Below, in pieces: positions 30,054 to 39,249 of a stretch of 64,000 bases of DNA. The stretch is taken from contig CM055095.1 of assembly GCA_029204225.1 (NCBI GenBank), positions 72,948,753 through 73,012,752 of the forward strand, read 5' to 3'. A program made the position numbers and the translations under genes. The DNA comes from Diphasiastrum complanatum. Taxonomy: Eukaryota > Streptophyta > Lycopodiopsida > Lycopodiales > Lycopodiaceae. Numbering within the stretch: position 1 is the first letter of the stretch; every line of letters starts with the position of its first letter. The notes below the pieces were generated by a model. That model worked only from the letters and a program-made list of their open reading frames with translations. It was not told the DNA's origin and did no database searches.

Positions 30054-32407
30054 ATTGACATAAAATGTTCATACATGAGATTAGGCAAGTGAGGTAGAGT
30101 AAGAAGACACTTCCTTGCAGCTCCAAAGACCTTACTTGAACCTTCAAGAACCTGTAAAAACAGATCCAAAATGCCTTGACCATTTGTCTCTTCTTTGATG
30201 CTTTTCACTAGCTTCGAATTGCCACTTGTCTCTTGGTGTTGATGAAGCAATCCAAGATCAACCTCTTGATCTTCCAATAAGACATCAAAGATCTTGCATA
30301 TGTGAACATCTTCAGATCTGAAACTCTGAAGATACTCCCTCTCAAACACATGATTAAGATCCCACAAGATCTCATCAATGCTCAAATTTGACCCTTCACT
30401 ATAGTTAGTGAAAACAATGCCACCATCATAAACCAAAAGATAGATTCCAACATTTCCATTTAACATGAAGTAGAGTAGGTGAAGATGAGTATCAAACCTA
30501 ATCAAAACAGCCCTCTTGAGTTCATAACAAACCTCAATAAGCTCACCAATGATATCTCCCTTGCCTTGAAGAAGTTGCCACTTGAGTTGCTCCATGTAGT
30601 CTTCTTCAACCAACCTTTTGCCATCTTGACCATGAATGAACAATCCACCACAATCATAGAATGCTTTGAGTTGATGAAGAGATGTTAGATCCATGCTTTG
30701 GATCTTCCCAAGAACCACTCTTCCATTGCCCTTTCCTTCACAAGACTCCCTCTTAATGCTAGCACCACAAAAGTTAGAAACCTCCCTCTTGATAGTTGCA
30801 CCATAAGAAGTAGAAGACTCTTGAATATTAGAAGCCAAGAAAAGAATCCTTAGTACCTTCAACATAAGAGTGATTGAAGTACTCTCTCTTTTCAAACATG
30901 AACTTCTACTCAATGATTTAGGTAATGAGTCATATGATAATGATTCTTCCTCACTATCGTTCATAAAAACATCATTCAAAGTACATCCTACTTTGAACAC
31001 TTCACATACTTCTCTTCCTTTTGACTTGTGATCTCCCTCACCAAGTCTCATGATAGAAACCTTTGATCTACTCTTTTTATGAAGAAATGTGACACCACTT
31101 GTTGCACAAATGACTTTATCACAAAAAGATGTAAAAGAACCATTTCCTTCAAGCATGCTCAAAGCACCATCATCTTTTCCCACATGATTACATACATCAA
31201 TATGAAAAGAATTAGAAGAACAACCATCTTCTTGCAAAGAATGACACTTAGCATCTCCATCTTTTTCCATATGAACAAACAAGTCATTAGCAACAATCAC
31301 TTCCAAAGAAGAATCTTCATCAACTCCATTGATGAAGTTAGCTCCTTCCTTACCTTTTCCATTTTTGCACTTGCCATCTAGCACCATTGAAGAACCAACA
31401 AGCCTTGGAAGTCCATGAGTAGAAGAGTACAAACATGATGCTAATTTAGCTCCACATGACTCCATATGACTAGTAGGTAACACTAGTGCATCTTCAAGAT
31501 CCAATGGATCCAAAAAATTGACCATAGATTCACCAAAGCTTGCCAAGTTAGCACAACAATTATCATCTCCAAGAAGTACATTAGATCTCAACCTAGATCT
31601 AGCATTTTGTTTCTTATGGCATTCATTTGCAAAATGTCCTTTTATCCCACAATAAAAGCACTTGAACTTTGACTTATTGTTCTTAGTAGAAGAGGAAGAG
31701 GAAGAGTGATCATCATGATCAAAGTTACCACCTTTGGACCATTTCCCTTTGCCTTTACCTTTGCCCTTGAATTTGCCTTTTGTGAAGAAAGCCTCTTCAC
31801 CTCCACCTTGCAAGGATGCACCATCAAGCTTTGATTGCAACCTATGTTCTTCAGCCAATAAGATTTCTTGCAAGTCAACCACACTTGGCAAGACTCTTTG
31901 AATGGCAAAACTTTGCACAAGGTTAGCATGTTCATTTAGCAAACCATTCAACATAACTTGGACTATTTCACCATCTTTTATGTTCTCATCAATGCATGCT
32001 AAATCATCACTTAGGGACTTAACTCTCAAGATAAATGCATGAGCACTTTCACCCTCTCTTTGCCTACTAGAAAATATTTGTCTCCTTAGGGTCAATACCC
32101 TAGATGTGGACTTTGATTCAAAGAGCTTCTTTAAGGCATTCCATGCCTCACTTGCACTTTGACACTTTCCAACTTCCTTGAGAAGTTCATTTGTAACATT
32201 CATTTTAATGATATGAAGAGCCCTTTTGGCCTTCTTATCAAACCTTTGTTGCTCTTGAAGTGTGAGAGGTCTCTCTTCAATTTCTGCAACTATGTCCATG
32301 AGTTCATTCAACTCAAGTAAGGACTCCATCCTCACTTTCCAAGTAGAGTAGTTTGATGAACTCAACCTTTCACTAGACTCTAGCATGATCCCACCATTGG
32401 AAGCCAT
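30047..32407 (-). CDS. Gag fused to unknown module (786 codons)
   Basis: Residues 1-200 are copia gag (WKVRMES, LTLRRQIFSSRQ, EIVQVMLNGLLNEH). A Gly/Lys repeat and Asp/Ser-rich linker leads to the CCHC knuckle CFYCGIKGHFANEC at about 248-262. The remaining 500 residues lack the protease DSGA, integrase, RT YVDD and RNase H motifs. They are Ser/Asp/Cys-rich at first, then globular, ending with LVKSIKEETNGQGILDLFLQ and GAARKC, which recur at 57.6 kb (LVKSIKGEVIGKSVMDLFLQ and GAARKC). The frame is fully open. Gag would let the RNA enter particles built with a partner's enzymes; the tail has no known role. Confidence 0.85.
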   Translation of the reverse strand: MASNGGIMLESSERLSSSNYSTWKVRMESLLELNELMDIVAEIEERPLTLQEQQRFDKKAKRALHIIKMNVTNELLKEVGKCQSASEAWNALKKLFESKSTSRVLTLRRQIFSSRQREGESAHAFILRVKSLSDDLACIDENIKDGEIVQVMLNGLLNEHANLVQSFAIQRVLPSVVDLQEILLAEEHRLQSKLDGASLQGGGEEAFFTKGKFKGKGKGKGKWSKGGNFDHDDHSSSSSSTKNNKSKFKCFYCGIKGHFANECHKKQNARSRLRSNVLLGDDNCCANLASFGESMVNFLDPLDLEDALVLPTSHMESCGAKLASCLYSSTHGLPRLVGSSMVLDGKCKNGKGKEGANFINGVDEDSSLEVIVANDLFVHMEKDGDAKCHSLQEDGCSSNSFHIDVCNHVGKDDGALSMLEGNGSFTSFCDKVICATSGVTFLHKKSRSKVSIMRLGEGDHKSKGREVCEVFKVGCTLNDVFMNDSEEESLSYDSLPKSLSRSSCLKRESTSITLMLKVLRILFLASNIQESSTSYGATIKREVSNFCGASIKRESCEGKGNGRVVLGKIQSMDLTSLHQLKAFYDCGGLFIHGQDGKRLVEEDYMEQLKWQLLQGKGDIIGELIEVCYELKRAVLIRFDTHLHLLYFMLNGNVGIYLLVYDGGIVFTNYSEGSNLSIDEILWDLNHVFEREYLQSFRSEDVHICKIFDVLLEDQEVDLGLLHQHQETSGNSKLVKSIKEETNGQGILDLFLQVLEGSSKVFGAARKCLLTLPHLPNLMYEHFMSMC

Positions 32408-33567
32408 GATTCTAATGTTTCTTCAACTTTTAGGTTCTGTCCTAAAGCACTTAGCACTCACTTTTCTCTCAACAAATGATAGATAAAGAGATCTATGAAG
32501 ATTTAGGACCCTAAAACACTTCTATCTTGAACCTAGATGGTTTCCAAGCATAGAAAGGAAGATTGAAACACATGCAACACTTTGCACACACTAAGAATGG
32601 ATTACAAAATCAAACCAACCTGAACACACTCTTGCTTAAGCTCTCAAACTTTCCAGCAAGTGACCAAATCAAGTTATGGTGTGAAGAGTTACTTGCATTC
32701 TTAGAAAATACCCAAAACTAGGATGCCAAGATTACCTAGTAATGAACAAACTTGATCAACATATGATCAACACACTAAGATATTGATTCAACCTATAAAA
32801 CCACATGTAAACCACACTTCTAAAAGTTTATAAACTCCAGCAAGTGATAAATACAAGATTTAGAGGTGAATGAATGAGCACACTTAGTGAATCACAAGAC
32901 TAGCTTCACTATCTTGTCAAATCTTGGTGTTTAGATGTAGATCTAAGATCACTTCACATGAGAATGTTCCTCAACCTGTTAAGAACCTGAAAACACACTT
33001 GCATAATGGTTAACACCTTCCAGCAAATGCTCCAATCAAATTACATAAGGAGAGTTACTTACATGCTCAACAAAGTACACCAAAATTTATGCCAAAATTG
33101 ATGACAATCTTTACAATATGCTCTTCACAATGGAGCTTACAATATGTTCACCCAAAAAAGGGGATCTTTCATCCAAATGGGAGCTTTGCTCAGCCTTTAG
33201 GAGAATTACAACTCACTCAAAAGAGCATTTGTCATCCACTTAAGGAGAAGTTTCATCCACTTAAGGAGAGTGTTCATCCAAGAATGGAGATTGTCAACAA
33301 TAGGATTGAAAAGAACATTGTTAGTATTGAATATGCACAAGCCTCACAATCACAAATGATTAGGTGTTATGATCTGATCCAAAATAGTTTCTTTTCAGCC
33401 TCTGATCTTCAATAGACCTGAAATATGCTTTTGATCCACAAGTTCAACTCACAAAACAAAGGTTAGTAAGATTTGATCAACAAAGCAATGCAAAATCATG
33501 CTAGAACTTGATCAAACATCCAAATATCACCAAAAATGGAATACTTACTGTAAATAGAAGCCAACCA
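32408..33567 (-). other. Leader of the young element
   Basis: About 1.16 kb between primer site and gag start, noncoding on the minus strand. Near 33225-33285 a phrase like CATCCACTTAAGGAGA-GT repeats three times. A long leader like this would hold the packaging signal. Confidence 0.5.
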
Positions 33568-33579
33568 GCTCTGATACCA
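33568..33579 (-). promoter_or_regulatory. Primer-binding site, initiator Met-tRNA type
   Basis: TGGTATCAGAGC on the minus strand directly after the 5' LTR end. Confidence 0.93.
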
Positions 33580-34227
33580 TGTGAAAAATTACAGATCCTA
33601 AGTGGATCTAAACTCCAAGATCATTGGCTTGAATGCTTGCACTCCAAACTACATAAGCTAGGAATTGGCAACACATTCTATGCTACCTAGAATGCAAAGA
33701 ACTTGATCAAAAAGCATTTATCACAAATGGAAACTTCCATAAACATCAAGTGCGGCCCAAAATAGCATTATACAGTCCATAATACATCAGCCTATCACTT
33801 TTGGAAAGCACCTAAGATCATACACACAAAGCTTGAACTCAATCACTACACAATGCCAACAATGGAAGGAGAACCCAATAGAAAAATCTCTCATTAAGCA
33901 AATGAATACAATGGATCTGCTCCAACCTGTTTCTCCACGGCCTACCTGCTATATATAGCTGAGAGAGATGACTCTCTCTCCTCTCTCTAGACCCTCCTTA
34001 CCTAAAATATGCCCTATATAGGTAAAATTGGCATATATGTCCAAAATACATGAAAATGGACTCATTTCGAAGGTCTTGAAGTTTGACACTTCTTCATACT
34101 GAAAAAATACACTTACTAAAAATATCTAGACCTGTTTCACACGTGTGAAAAGTCAGATCCTAAACTATGTGCCATTTTTAGCAATTTTGGCCTAAAACTA
34201 GACAAGGAAATGTTGACAATTTTCACA
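33580..34227 (-). repeat. 5' LTR of the young element
   Basis: 648 bp, identical to 28655-29302 except one base by eye. TATA box CTATATATAG at 33949-33958. Confidence 0.95.
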
Positions 34228-34232
34228 ATGCA

Positions 34233-35468
34233 CTAGCCATCCTCGATGAGAGAGAGAGATGGGAGAGTAGAAGCAAGAGTAGGAGTCGCAGCCCAATAGC
34301 ATCTCAGGAATATCCGGCCACTCAGCGTGAAGCTGAAGAGGACATGGCCCATACAGCAGCTGCACAGGAGGACCAGACTGAGTAGTAGCAGCAAGAAGAC
34401 CAGCAGCAGCAGGAGGACCAGCAGCAGCAGCAGCCACCACGACAAAAAAGCCCTTTCCCGATGGCAACTGAGTGGGAGGAAACAATGAAGTTCCTAAATG
34501 AGGAGCTTGTGGCATCGGGTGAGTTGTCGGTTCTGAATGATTCTTTCTTTGATCCATTTCCACCATCAATGGGCATGGACATAGCAAATTTAGGCAAATC
34601 GGGGGACACCACACCCACCGTGTCACCTCCAAGTCACGGCTTGGTGATGGGTCCGATGATGTCGTTGCTGGTGGGTGGTTCTGATGAGGGCACCCCGATG
34701 TCGCACACAACAAGTATGAAGCAGAAGGCGACCCATAGATGGTCAGAGAGAGGAGCACACGAGCGAAAGAGAAAGAATCCTCGCAAGGCAGGCTCTACAT
34801 CAAAGCGATGGAACCCTGCAGCTCAGCAGCCATCACCACTGCCCACACCGCCAACATCGCCTCCACCGCCTCCACCGCCTCCACCTCCACCTCGACCACC
34901 TCCACTACCACCACCTCCACCACCACCTCCACCACCACCACTTCCACCACCTCCAAGTTCTGCAGCAGCTGGCCCAAGTAGGACCGTAGAGCGTGGTAGG
35001 GGTAGGTCGGCCCCTCGTGCAGCACCATGGGCTGGAAAGGAGCTCCGCAAGATGTAGCCACCACCTCCTTGACCTCGTAGGAAGTGCATGATCGCAAAGT
35101 AGCTCCAGGATATACGGAGCTATCAGAAGTCCGTAGAATTTCTTATCCCTAGGGTCCCTTTTGTGAGGCTTGTAAAAAAAATAGTCGATGAATTTTTCTT
35201 GGGGAACAGAGTTACGGCAGATGCTGTGTCCGCAATACAAGAGTCTGTGGAAATGTACCTAACGCAGCTTTTTGAGGACTCATTTTTGTGTGCAGTGCAC
35301 GGGAAGAGAGTCACAATATTCCCAAAGAATCTCCACCTAGCTAGAAGGCTAAGGAGAGAGCGCAATTTAAAATATCATGTACATGATTTTATTTATAATA
35401 TACTGAAGATTTGGTGTCAAGTATCTTGCAGAAATTCAGGTTATGTGAATGCAAATTGTTGTGATTGA
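34233..35468 (+). pseudogene. Histone H3-type variant: long tail and complete histone fold
   Basis: One frame runs the whole way. Tail: Arg/Ser-rich RWESRSKSRSRSP (34257-34295), a Glu/Gln-rich part with poly-Gln (34389-34433), a mixed segment (34461-34800), poly-Pro of about 45 residues (34845-34960), then basic RGRGRSAPR. Histone fold 35103-35366: alpha-N with IRSYQKS and FLIP; PFVRLVKKI; loop 1 of canonical H3 length with R conserved; AVSAIQES; YLTQLFEDSFLCAVHGKRVT; FPKNLHLARRLRRER. H3 has LFEDTNLCAIHAKRVT at the same place. In-frame stops: TAG 34383, TAG 34386, TAG 35055, TGA 35070, TAG 35100. A 33-residue extension follows the fold. LIP in place of LIR recalls plant centromeric H3, but loop 1 lacks the CENH3 insertion. 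No intron interrupts the fold. Confidence 0.85.
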
Positions 35469-35610
35469 GTTTAATATCTGATTTTAGTACTGTTTATGTG
35501 AATGTAGTCATTTGAAAATTTTAGTACCATCTATGTGAATGCAGTGATTTAAAATATTTAGTACTATGAGAATGGTAGTTTCTTTAACCATGTTGTAGCT
35601 AAGATAGGTT
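35469..35610. other. Region downstream of the histone-like gene
   Basis: A phrase TTTTAGTACT(G/A)T...ATGTGAATG(C/T)AGT repeats at about 35482, 35519 and 35556. No gene. Confidence 0.4.
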
Positions 35611-35780
35611 TCCATGCCATGGCATGAAAATCATGCCAGGGCGCAACCAGGGGCCATTTGACCAGGTCAAAAGTCCCCTGGTCGCACCTTGGCATGATCT
35701 TCATGCCAGGGTGTGACCAGGGCCCGTTTGACTAGGTCAAACGGCCCCTGGTCGCGCCCTGACTTGATTTTCATGCCACA
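35611..35780. repeat. Tandem pair of long palindromes
   Basis: Two adjacent units of about 74 bp, each an imperfect inverted repeat with arms of about 32 bp: CATGCCAGGGCGCAACCAGG...TTTGACC, then its inverse complement ...CTGGTCGC...CATG. Both strands would fold into strong GC-rich hairpins in an AT-rich background. Possibly a foldback/MITE-type element or a small-RNA-producing hairpin. Confidence 0.85.
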
Positions 35781-35908
35781 GAAAAAAGAAAAGAAATCTT
35801 TATCAGAGAAAAAAAAAATTTAAATTCTAAATTCAATGAATAAGCACATCATATAATTACAATAGAAAATTAGGAGAGTCCTCAAGAAAAAAACGACAAA
35901 ATTTTTAT

Positions 35909-37370
35909 TCACATTTGATCCATTTTTTTCATAGAGGACTTCAGCTTCTCTGATGACAGTACTGGTTTTAACATTTCTAATGTTAATTTAGAAGCATCAC
36001 TCTCATCCTCATAAGGGCCAATTAAACTCGAGAGAATGAGCCGGGTCTTGAATCCAAGGCAAAAATCATTCAAAACGGCTTTTCAGAGGACACAATAAGC
36101 CTTTGGCGCTGACGGTGACAACTCCACCTCACCAATGTGCTTGGAGAGTGCTTTGCATTTAAGAAGCTCCGTTGGTTTATCTGGGTTGTACTTGTTGCTG
36201 AAGCAGAAAATAAAGTTGTTGGGCAAGTTTCCAATGTAGTGGGCCATAGACCTGTCCAGAGTTCATGCTTCAACTTTCTCCCGAGTGCCACCCATTCGCA
36301 TTGCAAATGCATCAAGCTCCACTGCATCCTGCATTTGGTTCAAATTATTGCAAAATGAGTATAACAAAGACAAACAAACATAAAAAAAAAATACACAAGT
36401 TGAATTGTTGGGTCAGACTTGTCTCGGTCCCTTCATCAATGTCTTCGGTTTGCGCAAGGTCAATTCCTTTGCCTTTGTACTTCACGTCAGCAGTTTTTCC
36501 TTCGAGTACTTCAAATGGCCTCATTTGAACTGGTGGTGTTTGAAGCATTTTCAATTGGCAAAGCACTCTTGCCAGTGCTTGCTTGGTGGTGTCCGTGTCA
36601 TGCCCGATCAGCTTCTCATACGTGTCGTCGGGCTGGGTGTGGTCGAAAGTGGAACTGCCATTCTGCAAATTTACCAATGCTGCCAGCATCTCATCTTCTC
36701 GCAAGCCGATAATATGTTGCAAGTCATGCATGAACACATACTTCTGTCCGTCAATGATGATTGGAGCAAGGCCACGGATTCGAAGCACGACATCATCAGA
36801 CTCATCTATATCTTCTAGCTCCGTTGATGTGGATGCACCTGTTGCCTCTTGCGCAGTCAAGACTGCTTTGTGCTCCGCAAATAAATCTTCCTCTTCACCC
36901 GGGTCGTGCATCTCGTTCACCTGCTCACTAGGATTGTGTTTGTTGTTGGCCACAGTCGCTAGAAACTCATTAAGCGAAAAAATAACAGTAATCTCACCGG
37001 AAAGAAACTTTTTTCCTACACTTTCAAGATCAAAAGTTTTCAGCTGATCCTTGGTCAGCTCCAAGTAATGATCGTTACCCAAGTGACTAATAAATCTGTT
37101 GAGATGAGCGATAAAGGGTCTATCTCCTTTCCATATATAACTAAGCAAGTTATATGGAATCCACATGATAGTTGAGCCAGAAATTTGTATGGCATAAGGC
37201 TTCAAAGTGTCATCTATATACTCACTCACATACGTGAATACATCCGTATTAGCTCGTAGAGTGGCAAGCGTGCCTATTCTACCAGTAAACATTAAATAAA
37301 TACGATCTAACTGATCTAAAAACTGTGTGGGGGCTAGCTGATTGGCCAACTCTATTTTAGAGGATGACAT
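35909..37370 (-). pseudogene. Unknown two-exon gene downstream of the transposase-like gene
   Basis: Exon 1 from the ATG at 37370 to 36395 (about 325 codons), intron 36322-36394 (73 bp, GTATTT donor, GCAG acceptor, phase 1), exon 2 36321-35909. Exon 1 has IQISGSTIMWIPYNLLSYIW, an acidic linker with GEEED, and VLRIRGLAPIIIDGQKYVFM followed by LREDEMLAAL. Exon 2 reads MAHYIGNLPNNF and KALSKHIGEVELSP, but is broken by TGA at 36265 and 36085; both could be CGA to TGA changes. I do not recognise the family. Same strand and 265 bp downstream of the transposase-like gene, so it may be that element's second gene. Confidence 0.55.
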
Positions 37371-37492
37371 TGTTATTCAACTAAGAACACTAGTTGACCA
37401 ACAAACTAGTAGTCTAATTGAACAAGACAAGCTAAATTACGAGGAAAGAGATTTCAACAGAGCAAGAAGTGACAACAAAATGAAAACCCCCA

Positions 37493-37505
37493 CTCTTATA
37501 TAGAG
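37493..37505 (-). promoter_or_regulatory. TATA box of the 37370 gene
   Basis: On the minus strand CTATATAAGAG lies about 125 bp before the ATG at 37370, a normal plant distance for a TATA box plus leader. No other strong TATA word lies in the gap from 37371 to 37635. Confidence 0.6.
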
Positions 37506-37635
37506 GGACGTGTTTTAAAAAATAGATATTATTATAAAACAAAATAAAACAATTTCTATTTATAGCAACAATCCAATTCGCCAGTAATATTTATCACAAA
37601 GGAATATTCGAATTACAATTCAACATAAATTGTTT

Positions 37636-39110
37636 CTATTCCATCTCATCAGTTTCCGTAGCTTCTCTAGCGCTGTTTTCCAAAACATTGGATGTTGGTG
37701 TCCTTGGCATCCATCTCTTTCCAACTCGGACTCTAGACATCCTCCATTCTTGATGCCTTGTTCTAGCATTAGAGGACTGCCATGCTGTCTTTCTGACTGA
37801 ATTTGAATTGGAGATAATTGAACTCAACTCTTCAGTTCTTGTGTTTTGAAAGTGTCCTCGACCGAAAACTCCTCTGTAAAACCATTGGAATATCTCAACC
37901 AATGCATTGCTAAGACCCTTTCCTCCGCCATGCCGTGAATTTTTGAAATATGCAGCCTTTGCCCTGTAATGACTCTTTTCCATGCCTTGCATATTCCAAA
38001 TAGCTAATGATCCGTAGGTTTTCATAAACCAAGGTCCATGAGCATAGAAGATGGGCTGTTCATAGAAAATTTGTATTAGTTTAAATCTTTACAAATACAT
38101 AAATACGAAAGTAAAAAATATGAGACACACATACCATATAGTGAGTTATGTGTGTTTCTCCCCATGCATCGATCATCAATTCAGTAAATGTTTTGACTTC
38201 TCTTGCGTATCTATCCAAATCTTCATCTCTCACAATCTTTTTGTTGATAGTTTGTGACAAGGCATCAAATGCTTGCCAAACCTTAGCACGTGTACTTGCC
38301 ATGCGAGGATCTGAGCCAATATTTGTTGTGCATTGACATATTTTCTTCCAGTGCTCCCATTCAACACTGCTTTCACGTGCAGTATGATTTGACAATAGGT
38401 GTCTCGCTTTCGCACCACCCATTGAAACTTTTGTTGGAACATCTTGCGTTTTTCCACTCATCTCAACGTCTTTGGTAAGACTCACATGGCCCCCATGCAA
38501 TCCCATATCGGATAAAATTATCTCTAGATTTCTAATGCTAACATATGCTCTTGATTTGGGCTGCATGTTCCATGCGTAACAACAATGCAAAAATAATAAT
38601 TTGTCCAATATTCGCAATTCACCATGCATTGTGCAAAAAAGGACTCTTCCAAGAGGAATGTTCAACACAGGACTCCAAGCTTTGTCTAGATTGTGCCTAT
38701 TTGGTGCAAGACGTTGGTTGCAATTCAAAATACTTTTGTTCCGCCCAGATTCAAACATACAATATATACAAAAATTCTTTGCATTTGCACCGAGACCACA
38801 ACCGTACATGCATTTCAAAGTCTTCAAATCAGTAGCTAGGTGCCATTCTACAGCAAAGCTTTCTCCTTCAACATTGAGCAATTTGCCTTCGTGAGACTCC
38901 TTAGGCCCCTTCAAATATAGCTATCCACCATATGTGATTTTTGGATTGCACGCTAAATTCTTTACAATAACTTCCGCCAAACTGTTGCAATTCACGATTC
39001 ATCAAGGTGATTATGACACGTTCAAGTTTATGCCCTTTTACGATTTCTACTTCGTCCAACTTAATAACAAATATAACTTTACCTCCGCAATTTGTAAAAC
39101 AGAAATTTCA
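37636..39110 (-). pseudogene. Transposase-like gene with CxxC motif and one intron
   Basis: Exons 38922-38135 and 38055-37636 join through a 79-bp phase-0 intron (38056-38134; GTATGT donor, AACAG acceptor) to give HYM-PIFYAHGPWFMK. Coding continues upstream to about 39060 (FVIKLDEVEIVKG, MNRELQQFGGSYCKEFSV, NHIWWIA) after a one-base frameshift near 38915. Order of motifs: GCGLGANAKNFCIYC, a 'NRHNLDKAW.PVLNIPLGRV' segment, CTMHGELRILDKLL, then GMEKSHYRAKAAYFKN near the C-terminus. This pattern (G..A...C.YC, then 'plLNIpl..v..d.lH..lRI.D.Ll') resembles repeat-encoded proteins common in invertebrate genomes, probably transposases. Terminal inverted repeats were not found. Confidence 0.5.
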
Positions 39111-39249
39111 TTACGAAAACATATTAGTTGAAGAAAAGCATACAATTGAAAACCAAAATCCACAATAAATGTTCTTACCATTTGTTCTAACTTTGTAATG
39201 TCGGATCATCATCGCTTGGATCTTTTCCAGATCTAAGAATATATTATTG

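Larger units (their letters stand above)
28655..34227 (-). mobile_element. Young non-autonomous copia-type LTR element inside the H3-like gene
   Basis: 5573 bp, flanked by ATGCA on both sides (28650-28654 and 34228-34232). LTRs 28655-29302 and 33580-34227 are each 648 bp and differ by one base by eye. The minus orientation is fixed by the primer site at 33568-33579 and the purine tract GAAGAGGGAG next to 29303. The interior carries a long ORF with gag plus an unknown region, and a second unknown ORF, but none of the copia enzymes. It must therefore be mobilised by enzymes of a related complete element. The near identity of the LTRs means very recent insertion. Confidence 0.93.

Noticed and set aside
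33089-33415. 108-codon plus-strand ORF in the leader of the young element
   Set aside because: It is antisense to the element, and its open state comes from a short repeated phrase. No protein motif.
35055-35102. A short intron hiding the three stops before the histone fold
   Set aside because: The only nearby GT...AG pairs give introns under 60 bp or lack a pyrimidine tract, and the upstream stops at 34383-34388 would remain. Point changes are simpler.
34795-35240. Long Gly- and Trp-rich open frames on the minus strand opposite the poly-Pro tract
   Set aside because: They are mirror images of the CCA/CCT triplet run. The plus strand carries the histone fold in frame, so these are shadows.
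35103-35366. Calling the histone fold a centromeric H3 (CENH3)
   Set aside because: It has LIP as in CENH3, but loop 1 has the canonical H3 length without the usual CENH3 insertion, and the N-terminus is TKQTAR. Left as an H3-type variant.
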